A stretch of 64,000 nt of DNA from Blastomussa wellsi. Lineage: Eukaryota; Cnidaria; Anthozoa; Scleractinia; Plerogyridae. Shown piece after piece: positions 24,301 to 36,300 of this stretch (position 1 is its first letter; every line of letters begins with the position of its first letter). The notes under the pieces are model-generated. The model was not told the DNA's origin. It worked only from the letters and a program-made list of their open reading frames with translations, and made no database searches. Both the position numbers and the translations under genes were made by a program. The stretch spans positions 11,312,646 through 11,376,645 of the forward strand of contig OX393562.1 in NCBI GenBank assembly GCA_947652115.1, given 5' to 3'.

Positions 24301-27300
24301 TGTCACAAGACGTCTTTCAAACTAAGATAGACCAGACATTTGAAGGATGCAAAAAAGTTGCAGGAATTGCAGATAACATCGTAGACGTAGTGTTTGGCAA
24401 AACCGTAGAAGAACACGACCACAACATGCATGGGATGTTAGAACGATGCCAAGGGACAGGCCTCAAGTTAAACCCGAGCAATGCTTTGTGAAACAAGAGA
24501 AGAGCCAAACAGTAATCAAGATCATGAAACAGATCTTCAGTGAGCAAAGAATCCCAAAGGTTGTAAATCCGATAATGGACACCATTAAAACAGCGAAGCA
24601 TTCGAAGCTTTTGCAAGAGACCTTGGTTTTCACCATGTCACCAGCTCCCCACACTATCCACGCAGCAACGGCTTTATTGAGAGCCAAGTGAAATCAGTCA
24701 GAAACACAAGATCCTGACATGGGCCTCCTTTGCCTAAGAACCACACCTATCGATCACAAGCTGCCATCCCCTGCTGAACTTCTCTTAGGGCGATCGATAC
24801 AAGACAACCTCCCGAGGAAAATCCCAAGGAATGCCTCAAAGGAAGCAGTTGGCCCCAGGCTAGAGGAGTGGCAGGAGCTTCAGAGGTACTACCATGACAG
24901 GTCTTCTAGGCAACTCCCAGAACTTGCACCAGGTCAAAAAGTAACAATTCAAGGATCCAACAACACTGAAACGGAAGTCAGCCGACGTTAAATAAAAGCT
25001 CACAGCAGTGCCACGCTCGTACATGGTATCCATCCCAGCTGGAGGAGTGCTAAGGCGCACTAGAACCCACATACGAGAGGTCCCACAAAGTAACCAAGAA
25101 GTCAAACCAGACTTGGGTGAAAGGATCGCGTCTCATGCTCCCAGCAGCACAGCTACCGACATTCAAGACACTCTGGAAATCCAGTCTTGACGGACCCGGG
25201 CAGTTGCGTAACCCGTAGCGGGAGAGTTATTAAACCCCCTGGGAGACTGGACATGTAATCTGTAGCCTGTAGAGCACTTTTTGCTCAATAACAGAAACTT
25301 TTTGTTAACTCTTTTTTGTTGATCAATTATAACCCTTATTGGTTTCTTATGGATAGTGTTCCTCTTTCTCATTAGGAGGAGAGGGGTGTAATGATATTTT
25401 GTTAGTGGTTATGTACTTCCGGTTCCGTTTACCGTCGTGCATTGCGAAGTGTGTATTTCGTCCCGCCATGTTGATCGAGTAAAAGAATCAGTTGTCTTCG
25501 CCATTTCGCCGCTGTCTAGTTTATTTTAGCAGCTCGAAGCCATCACAGAAAACATCTTACTTTTTACCCTTTTCTTTTCTTTCCGTATTTTGTTTGTTTC
25601 CTCTCCAGTGACAGAGGTCGATCCACTTCTGCTGATATAGTTTATTTTCTCCGTGGCAGTGCTCGTATCTTTACTAGAAGAGGTATCATCGTAGTAAACG
25701 TGTTCAAACGTCTCCAAGCAGGATTCTTTTATTGACACTTCCTGAATTAATTCTTTCACTTTCTCTTAAAGTAGTAATGGCAGAAGTTAACAAATACCAC
25801 CTGATCTTCAGCCATTTATTTTCCTATTTTAAACCTCCCTGGCGCACGAAGCTCGCTTTGCTCACTTCGTGCGTCAGGGGGCTTTAAAATAAGAAAATAA
25901 ATGGCTGAAGATGAGGTGTGTATTTGTTAACTTCCGCTACTACTACTGAGGAAGGAGAAGGGGTAATCAACAACCAATTTTCGACAACCATGTGTGTGTG
26001 AAAGCAAATAATTACGCAAACACTAGTAAACAAAAGAGCGTGACACCCAGCCAAGCGAGCGGTTGTGTCGTAGAATTATTTTCCCTTGTTACAACAGCGG
26101 GCTCGCCAATTGAATTATCTGCACAAGTATATACGCCAACCCTGTTATATCGTTCCAACAGCGCTATGGTTCGCGGAGCAAACAACTGCGTGTGGTTAAT
26201 GCGTAATCGGAAAGAGAATTGTGGTAAAAAGTGTGTCGGTTCATATTGCGGCCAGCATGACTATCAACTCAAAAGGGAATGAAAAGGTCCGCTCCATGTC
26301 GCAGTTGTGGCGTTGGAGTTTTGTGCGATTACCGTCTTTGCCTTTCTTGCGGCGGAAGCACGCCTAAACAACGGCTTATTCGCAAACAAAAAAAGGCAAA
26401 GACAAATTTTGAACTTGTTTTGCACGAGCTTATGTCAACCCAATTAGAGATTTGAATACCTGTCATTATAACAAAGTCACACAATTAGAGATCTGTATAC
26501 TTGTTATTATATTAAAGAAACTCAATTATTTTCTCGCGTTATTATACAAAGTTGCCCATGGCTAATATGGAAATTGGTCCAGCAACGTTGCAGAATTTAG
26601 AACAAGAACTTACGGAATTTGTGGAACAAGAATTTGAGGAATTTGTGCCTCTGGTGCTGCATTGCTGTGCACCGACGAGCCCGGCCTGATCGAAGTACAG
26701 AAGCAGCTCGTGAGCTTGCCAAGAGTTTCTTCAAACTCAAAACTGTTCCAAACAACTGCCCAAAAACATCTCTTGATGAATTAGATAAGGTTGAAAGGCA
26801 TCTCAATAAGGCGGTCGGTTTTCAGATTTGCTTGGCATCAAGGTTTATGAGCCTGAGTGGGGAGAAGACAACGAAGTGGTTTGGCATCTTAGAAGAAACC
26901 CGCCGGCCAAGCTTGAAGTGTAGAAAGAGTCAAAGAGTAAAGACAAGATGGCGGATGCACAGAACACGTTTATTCACTCGGGCATGCGCCCGTAAACCGC
27001 TGACCACTACATCCCCCTTTTTTTACAAAAGTAACAACAAAACAGTTAACACAAAATCAGAAACTTCATGGCTATACAAAAGCTTAACAACAGTCCTTAA
27101 CTTGTAATGTCAACAAACGAAGTTAATAAAAGTGTTTCATCAAGAGGTTACTCTGTCTCTAGTACTTGATATAGTCCTTAAATCTCTCGGGCTCACGGAT
27201 TGTTCTACCAGATCGGGTAGTCGTTGCAGGCATTTCTACTGGCTCTGTTTCCTGGTTGTCAGGGGTGGTGGCAACAAGAGCTGCATCCGATTCTATTTCT

Positions 27301-30300
27301 ATTGGAACCTCATCCGTTGTGACATCCGGTGTTTGGGACTCTTCAGTCTTTAACAGATGCCGACGATTCCTCCGGTACACTCCTTTCTCTGTCTCTACCA
27401 TGTAGGACCTTGGTGAAGGAAGGATTTCTGTGACTCTGGCCGGTTTCCACTTGCTGCCTTCCTTTAGTCTCACTACCTCGCCTTCCTTCAGCGGCGGCAA
27501 TTTCTTAGCTGTACGGTCGTGCTGCACTTTCTGCTTACTTTGCCTTTCCTTTAGTTTGGGGAGTACCTCCTCAGGGTCATACAGCTGAGGTCTAAGCATA
27601 TCCTCAGTTACAGGGATGAAGGTTCTCAGACGTCTTCCCATGAGCATCTGGGCCGGTGACAAGTTAACTCCATCTAACGGAGTATTTCTGTATGAGAGAA
27701 GGGCTTTGTATGGGTCATCAGCTTTCTCCAACATTGCTTTCAGGGTTTGGACAGATCTTTCTGATTGGCCATTAGACTGGGGGTATCCGGGGCTTGAAGT
27801 GACATGATCAAAACACCAATCTTGTGAAAACTGCTTGAACTGCTCAGAACTGTAACAGGGACCATTGTCTGACATTAAGACTGATGGGACTCCATACCTA
27901 GCAAACTGAGACTTTAAGGCTGTGATGACTGCAGTACTGGTCATTGAGCTAAGCAAAGTCAGTTCTGGCCATTTGGAGTAATAATCAATCGTAACCAGGT
28001 AGTTCCGACCATTCTTGTGCAAAAGGTCCGTGCCAACCTTGGCCCAAGGGAGTGGTGGGATTTCGTGTGACTTTAGAGGTTCAGACTGCTGACATGGCCG
28101 ATTCTCTAGGCACACTGGACACTTCTTGACTTTCTCAGTTACTTCTGCAGCCATGCCAGGCCAGAACAAGACATCGCGTGCTTTCATTAGCGTTTTGTTG
28201 ATGCCCAGGTGTCCCTCGTGTAATCTCTCAAGCATCTCCTCTCTTAGACGTTCAGGTACAAAAATCTTCTGACCTTTCAATACCAACCCATGGCCAACCG
28301 TTAATTCATCTCTGTAATTCCAAAACTCCTGTAACTCAGCGGGTACCTGACTTCTCTTCTCGGGCCAACCAGACAAAATCACTTTTTTCAGCTCAGGAAG
28401 GATGTCATCTTGTTTAGTTTCTTCTGCAAATCTGACCAACTGCGGGTCGGAGATCATGTGTTCAACCAAGTTAATATCTAACTGTTCAGCATTTGTCAGC
28501 TGCTCTTGCAAATGAGCTCGAGACAAAGCATCTGCTAAATGGAGACTTGTACCCTGCTTATAGACCAGGCTGATTTCTGGGTAGCGCTGGAGTTGAACCA
28601 ACATTCTTTGCAGGCGCAACGGTGATGCATGCAGGGGTTTTTTAATGATCGACTCCAAAGGTTTGTGATCTGTTTCAATGGTTACGTGACGGCCCACAAT
28701 ATACTCCTCGAATTTTGTACACCCGAACACCACCGCCAAAAGTTCCTTTTCAATTTGGGCGTAATTCTGCTGGGTGGGCGTCAGTGCCTTTGAAGCATAA
28801 GCTATGGGTTGCCCCTCTTGAATCAGTGCTGCTCCCAGACCTGTGGAGCTGGCATCTACTTGGAGTGTTAACTCTTTCTTTGCATCATAGTACCCCAGAA
28901 CTGGTGAAAAAGCAAGAGCTTCTTTAACTTTCTTGAAACTAGCCTCATGCTGTTCCTCCCAGTGCCACTCTACATCTTGATGCAGCAGCTGTCTCAGAGG
29001 TGAAGTAAGGTCAGACATGTTTGGAATAAATTTGCCAACATAGTTGACCATGCCCAACAGTCTCTGAACACCTGCTTTGTCAGTGGGCCTTGGCATGTCA
29101 ACTACTGCCCTGACTTTCTCGGGATCAGTTTTTAAGCCGTCCCTTGTAAAAACATGGCCATGAAACTTCACTTCTTCTTGCTCAATGTGGCACTTGGACT
29201 TCTTTAATCTCAGGTTGTTGTCGCGGGCTCGCTCCAAAACATACCTCAGCCGGGTATTATGCTCCTCCCTGCTAGATCCATACATGATTATGTCATCCAT
29301 AATGACTTTCACTCCCTGGATCCCCTCGAACACTTGCTCCATTCTCCGTTGGTACACTTCTGGAGCAGACTTGATGCCCATTGGCATCCTCAGGTAGCGA
29401 TACCTCCCAAACGGGGTATTGAATGTCAACAGTTTGCTGCTCTCTTCATCCAGCTGAATTTGGTAGAAAGCTTTCTCGGCATCCAGGGTTGAAAACAGCG
29501 TGGCTCCCGCACAACTGGAAGTGATATCTTCAACTAATGGCAGTGGATAGTGTTCTCGCTTAATAGCACAATTGAGATCCCTTGGATCCAGGCACACCCG
29601 AATGGACCCATCCGGTTTATCAACACACACAAGACTGCTAACCCAATCCGCTGGCTCGTTTAAGGGCACTTTCTCAATGATACCAACATTTTCCATACGA
29701 TCTAGTTCTTTCTTCAAAGAGTCACGTTTAGAGTGGGGAATTCTTCTGGGTGGATGGACAACGGGTTGAACGGAAGGGTCGATGCTGATGTGATACTTTC
29801 CGGGAAGGCAACCCAGCCCCTCGAATACTTCTGGAAAATCATCCAGAATGCTTTTGCTTCCAATGGTGCCGATGTGTTGTACTAAACCCAGCTGTTCACA
29901 GGATTCCCGGCCAAGGAGTGGCGTATAGCTACCATCAACAACTTGGAATAAAACTTGATGTTTGTGCCCCCGTACCCAACATGTCAACTCACATCTTCCT
30001 ACTGGTTTTATGCAGGTCTTCGTGTAACTTTCTAGTCTGGCTGATGATGGCAGCAGTGGCATAGTTGTGATTTTGTCATACACAGCTTTTGGCAAAACAT
30101 TACACTGGGCACCAGTGTCTAGCTTAAATACTTCTTTAACATTGCCAAAATCTACTGTTTCCACCCAGTCTTGGTCCTCCGAGTAAACTGCACCGATAAA
30201 CATGCTCTCGGTGTCAGAGTCATAATCATCAACTGTGTGTACCTGTTTCTTATATCCTCCTGGCATTTTACACATCCTTGCAAAATGATTCAACTTCTTA

Positions 30301-33300
30301 CACTTGTGGCATTGTTGGCCAGCAGCGGGGCATAAACCTTTCCCATGCGAAATACCACAGTTCCTACACACGAAGCCACCTTGATGCTTACGAGCTGAAC
30401 CATCCACTGAATCCACTCTTTCGACTTTGTTGCCCTCGTCCTTTAAGCTCTTCATGTGTTGTTTACTTGTCTCAGCAATACGAGCTGCTGTTAATGTTTT
30501 CTCCAGGTTCTGATCTCTTTCCATAAGTCTCTCTTTCGAGCTCTGATCCTTGAGGCCAAGAACTAACATAGACGTTATCCAAGATTCTTCCTTGTCGCCG
30601 AGATCACAATTCTTAGCTAGTGTTCTCAGAGCGCTGCAAAATTCATCGACTGTCTCGCCCTCTTGCTGTTTCCGTTCGATGAACAAATGACGATTAAAAT
30701 GCCGCGATGTCAACGGCGCACAATAAGCCTTAAATTTCTCCTCCACTACCGCGACTTTATCGCGATCTTCTTCGTTCTCCCAAACGAAATTTGAGTAAAT
30801 CTCCACGCATTCTTTCCCAAGCACATGGAGCAACGCGGCGACTTGAATTTTCTCATCCTTTTTATCGAGACCACTTGCCACTTTGTACAGCTCCCATGAC
30901 ATTTTCCATCGCCGCCATGCCTCGGCTTTGTTCGTCGCTGCACTCAGTACGAGTGCTTCAGGCGGTTTCAGGTGCTCCATCCCACTTCTGACACCATGAA
31001 GTGTAGAAAGAGTCAAAGAGTAAAGACAAGATGGCGGATGCACAGAACACGTTTATTCACTCGGGCATGCACCCGTAAACCGCTGACCACTACAAAGCTG
31101 ACAAACATTCTGACAATTGGCATTTACGAGGGGCACGCCTTTGCCATAAAAGACATAGCAAAGCTTGCGAAAATGTATGCATGTGTTCATTGCCGTGCGA
31201 GATTCACACAAGCTGACAATCTTCAACGGCATGCCCAAAGGTGTGCCCAAGGGAATACGAGACTTGATTGCCCGGGCGAAAAAGTCGAAACCCCGCAGAC
31301 AGCTTTTGAGAAGGCTTTTTATCCAAAACATTACGCTTCCCAAGAATCGCCTCGGTGGCTTGATCATGAAGCCAAGCGGCGGAAAATTCACATTCACCAC
31401 GCAATGTGTGTCACGCAGGTGAGAGGTGGGTTGAGCTGGCACCTGTCGACGGTTTCAACCATGAAACCAAGACTATATTTCAATACCACGGCTGCCACTG
31501 GCACGGGTGCCGAAAATGTTTCCCGCACGATCGCGAGAAAATCATTAGCCATAACGACCAAAAACGCGAAGACAGGTTCATGGCCACAAGTAGACGCACA
31601 ATAGCGCTCCGGAAGGCCGGCTACCGCGTTATCGAGGCTTGGGCGTGTGAAGTTGGGAAAATCGACGCTGACCCCCCGCAGGCCGAAACAAAAAGCTACC
31701 CGCACGCACTCTTGTACGATTTTGAGGCGTACGGCGACAATAATCAGCGGAAGGAACCCATGCTCACGATCGAGAACGCGCACGTGCCAATCTCGGCGAG
31801 CATCGGCGACACTCTTGAGAGAGAGCCCACCCACATCTGCGAAAGAGACCCCGCTGAGCTGGTTCGCAAGTTTATGGAAGAGCTGGAGAGACATCCGGGC
31901 CCAAGTAAGGGCGGAGTTTATGCCAGAAGACGTGGGCCTGCTTCCGAAAGCGCAGCGGCAAAAAATTGGTGAATGGTGCGTCCAGGTGCCTGTCGTCGGG
32001 TTCAACTCGGGCAGTTACGATCTAAACCTGATCAAAAGCCACTTTGCCGAGCAGCTTGCTGACACAACCGGCAAAGTCAGAGTGGCAAAAAACGGAAACA
32101 AGATAATGTTCTTGCTCACCTGGGGCTTCCGTTTCCTTGACATCATCAACTATCTTGGCCCGGGGACCAGCTACGAAAAGTGGGTAAAATCCTACGAATG
32201 CACAACGGAGAAATCGTGGTTTCCGTACGAGTGGTTCGATTCGCCCCGAAAGCTCGACTATCCAGGGCTCCCAGACTATCCAGCGTGGTACTCACACCTG
32301 AAGGGCGACCACGTGCTCACGATAGATGAATGGGAGGGGTGGAAGCATCTGTTTAAAGAAAAGGGCATGCGCACTTTCGCGGACTGGCTGCGCTACTACA
32401 ACAATCTCGACGTGGCTCCTGGTCTTGAGGCTTTGGAAAAGATGCGGGCCTTCTACACCGAAAAAGGAATCGACATCTTGAAAGACGCGGTCGGCGTCCC
32501 GGGTGTGAGTTTGCATTACTTACTCCGGGCAGCGGTTGAGAAAGGTGCGGAGCTTTACAGTCCAGGCAAAGAAGCGTACGAGATGTTGAAAGAAGCTGTG
32601 ATCAGAGGCCCGAGCCTCGTATTCACGCGCTACCACGAAGTCAGGGTGACAAAGATAAGATCGCACCAATTCGAAGACTCCCGTCTTTGCAAAAATATCT
32701 TGGGTTACGACGCCAACGCCCTCTATCTGTCGACCATGCTCAGAGAAATGCCTTGCGGGAAGGAAAGGGTCGTGCACTACGACAACGACTACCAAGAGGC
32801 GGTAGCGCAAGTGCTAACGCACAGGCTCAAAGAAGGAAAATGGTTCGGATTTGCCGAAGTCGATATAGAGATTCCGGAGCCTTTGCGACCAAAGTTTGAG
32901 GAAATGTGCCCGTTCTTCTTTAACAAAAAGGTGCCGATCGAAGTTGTCCCGAACCATATGCTCGATTACTTGCGACGTACAGGCAGAAAGCGCGGAGACG
33001 GGGAAAAACTCGTGGGCGCACTGTCCGCAGAGAGACTGTTGGTGTACGCCCCTCTGCTGTTTTGGTACGTTGACCACGGGGCGGTTGTCACAAAGGTTTA
33101 CAGAACAATCGACTATCAACCGGCCAAGATCTTTCCCTGGTTCGTGGAGCAGGTGACCGAGGCAGGTGAGCAGGTGACCGAGGCGCGACGTGGAAAAAAG
33201 CAAGGCGCTGCTGGCCGAGGTGTTCAAGCTGCTGGGGAACAGCGGGTACGGGAAGCTGATCGAAGCCTTGGAGCGGCAAACAAACATTATTTACACCAAA

Positions 33301-36300
33301 GATGAGACGGTGGCCGACAGAGCCTTGCGAAGCGCGTATTTCTCTGATCTTGACGAGATCGGGCAGGCGTATGAGCTGGAAAGCCGCAAGCCAAGGATCA
33401 CAATCAGGCGACCGTTTCAGGTTGGAATCGCTGTCTATCAGCTGGCAAAGCTGCAGATGCTGGAATTTTATTTCGACTTCCTCGACAGGTATTTCAACAG
33501 AAAAGATTTTGAGTTGATCCAGATGGACACAGACAGCAACTACATGGCCATCTCCGGTGAGCGGCTCGAGGACCAGGCCGGAGCAGCAAGCGGAATTCGA
33601 GACACAAAAGTAAACAGTGGCTGGCTTGGGTCAAATGGAGCGGCCGCACGCCCGGGCTCTTCAACCTCGACCGCGCTCTGCTCAAAGTGTTATTTCGTCA
33701 ACGAACCGGATGGCGAAAAAAAAGAAGTTCAACACGAAAGGGATGTCGAAGAAGCAAAACGAGATAACCTGGCAGCGTTTCAAGGCAGCTTTGGAAGGTA
33801 GCAATGACATGGCAACTAACAGAGGTTTCAGGATGCGGGATGGACGGATGGTCACTTATGAGCAGCAGAAACTGGGGCTGAGCGCTTATTACGACAAAAG
33901 GTGGGTGCTGCCCGACGGGATACACACTGAACCAATCGAATTTCACATTTAGTTAGCGTCAGACGGAGGAAGAGTGGTGTTTGAAGGGACAACCAGCAGT
34001 TCTTCACACACAAAGCCTCGCTTGGGCCCATCGTGCAAATAGTAGAGAACAGGCTCATTTGGTTTTGTAACAGACCTTTCAAGAGTATATACTTTCAAAG
34101 ACCAGATCGGATCTGTGGCCCTTCTTACGCCTCCTTCAAGCTCTCCGGGTTGGTAGAGATAGCGAACATTAACCAGGGAGGGGAGATTTTTTTCGTTCAC
34201 CCCAACAGGCCTTGAATAAGGAGTTGAGGGCTTCGCAGAAACAGTTTTTTCTTGGATTGCTTCCACAGGATTTTTCCGCGTAAGCCGGGTGACTTCGTTG
34301 TTCAAAACCATAACAACTTCAGGAAGTCTTTTCACCCACGCAGTTGACCGCTGGCCCTGAGGGAGTCGCATTTCCACGGCGTTCTGGTGCCCGAACAATC
34401 GTTCGGCAAGGGTGCGGTTGAAGCGTACAACAATGGCCTGGTCGCGGTGAATATGAACGCGCCCGCGCCGGATATAGGTTTTGTGCTTTTTCATGTCTTT
34501 TGTAACAGTGGCCATGAATTCGCGCCCGGGGTCAATCTGCAGCAGTTGAGGCCATTTGAGAGGCGCGCGCTTGTAAATCTTCTGAAAGGCCTGGGCGACC
34601 TCATCAGAATTTTTCGAAGTCAAGGGTTCGGCCTCTTTGTAGCGGCTGGCCACGTCGACAACGGTCAGCGCGTATTTGAAAACTTTGCGCCCGCGGGGCA
34701 GTTTGTCGTGTGGCAGAAAAAGAAGGTCTGCCTGGTGGACCGCGTTGGGTATGGACACGTCGAATTTTGGTCGAGGAATGCGCCTCAGAGCGGGCAGGTA
34801 TATCTGCCAGAGGGCTTGCTTGGCCAGCCACTTTTTTGCGGTGTCTTCTGGTACCTTGGCGGCCTTTGATAATTTTTTGATAGCGGCAATGCCTTTCCAA
34901 TATCCCCCAGGGCCGTAGTATATCTTTCCGAGTTTGGCGTCCATCGCGCTATATAAGTAAGGAGTCAAAAAGTTTAAAGGAACCGGAAGGCTGTGTAGCC
35001 CAGAGCGAGCGCCCCGGCGCCCACGAACACGAGTTCACCATTTTTCTGCTGCTCGCTCGGCTGATAGAAATCAGAGAACTCTGGCTCTTTGGGAGGTGTC
35101 ATTCGTTCTTCAGGATACGCCTGGTTGTAGAGTTTGAAGGCGTATTCAGTGTTGGTGAAGTTCTGCTTGGCCTCCTCCTTTATTTGCGCGTTTGTCGCAA
35201 TCCAGTCGAGAAGTTTGGTGCGGTCACGTGAGTATTTTGCGTACGCAGCTTGATACGCCTCAAGAGCTTTATCATGGCGCACTTTTTCTTCTTGCGCTGC
35301 TTTGTCACCGCCCCCAAAAGCTCTCGCGAGATAATAACAGCCGATAAAAGCTGCTGCATTCAACACAGCCCCGCCAACCATAATCGCGACACTTGCCATG
35401 CTTCGTGATTATATATTATCAGAGGTATTTTCAAATACAGAATTTTAGGCGTTGGTGGGAAGGTTTTCTGGTCCTCCAGGTACTATTTGTGCGCAACGCT
35501 CCCCGCCATTACAGCTGTGAACATTGCGCAGTTTTCGATAGAATTAGAAGGGTCGCCTGAAAAGCTTTTCTTGAACGTTTTTTGGCAACCCAGCCTATGC
35601 CAGCAGCGAGGCCGGTAAGGGTGGCGGCATCCATGACTGTTTTCACGAGCTTGTCGTCGGACATGTTGGTTATAGATAAGAGAAAAAATATTTAATTGAA
35701 AATTATTCCTCGCCTTCTTCTTCCTCAAATACCTTTTTGAAATGATCAGGATTTTTGGCTATATCCAAAAGATAGTTTTAAGGCAATTGTACGTGAATGC
35801 TCCCGAAACTAAGCCAATGCCTGAAACGGCTGTGATGCTTATAGCTAACTGTTGGAAGCCTGGGACTGTCCACATTTTTTTATACAACAACATAAAAAAA
35901 ATATTCAAATGAATTTTGCCACCTCTGGCTAATCATCCATCGGGCGAATACCTTTTTTGGGTTGCGGTATTCTTGATGGCTGCGGAGATTCTTCTATTCT
36001 CGCCTTTGGCGCGGGTTCCGGTGCAGGTGCCGGTGCAGTAGCCCGTTCCTTTTTAAAAAAGGCTTTTATGTCTTCACGCTTGACATAAGTCGTAACAAGC
36101 GTAGCGCCAATTCCAATGATAGAGATCCATTGGGTTGTGCTGAGACCATTTGAAACTTTGGAATCAGCTGTAGCGGGCTCTGGTGCGGTCTCTGGAACCG
36201 GCTCAGGAGCAGGCGCAGATTTTTTTATTCTCTCTTTCGATTATGATAGCAGCCTCGGTTACAGCTTTTTTCTGTGCTTCACGAGCCTGTCTTGTTTTCT

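Larger units (their letters stand above)
22709..25549 (+). mobile_element. Decayed Gypsy-type LTR retrotransposon
   Basis: Short LTRs at 22709-22866 and 25387-25549 (TGTAAT...CATCACA). A primer-binding site TGGTGTCAGAAGT directly follows the first, and a purine tract AGGAGGAGAGGGG precedes the second. The inside is only ~2.5 kb and lacks most of gag and pol. No clear target duplication was found. Confidence 0.8.
26914..31094 (-). mobile_element. Intact Gypsy-type LTR retrotransposon with 98-bp LTRs
   Basis: 4,181 bp. LTRs at 26914-27011 and 30997-31094 (98 bp, one difference); 5-bp target duplication AAGCT at 26909 and 31095. On the minus strand the primer-binding site TGGTGTCAGAAGTGGGATGG abuts the 5' LTR and a purine tract AAAAAAAAGGGGGGA abuts the 3' LTR. 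A single open gag-pol frame fills the inside. It was inserted recently into the polymerase gene of Polinton B. Confidence 0.95.

Noticed and set aside
22709..25549. Active LTR element
   Set aside because: LTRs differ, the inside is mostly deleted, and reverse transcriptase active-site residues are lost.
25526..25759. 77-codon minus-strand ORF between the LTR element and Polinton B
   Set aside because: No motif, no homologue in the window and no splice support for use as an exon; too short to accept.
31394..32005. 203-codon minus-strand ORF
   Set aside because: Antisense to the Polinton B polymerase exonuclease region.
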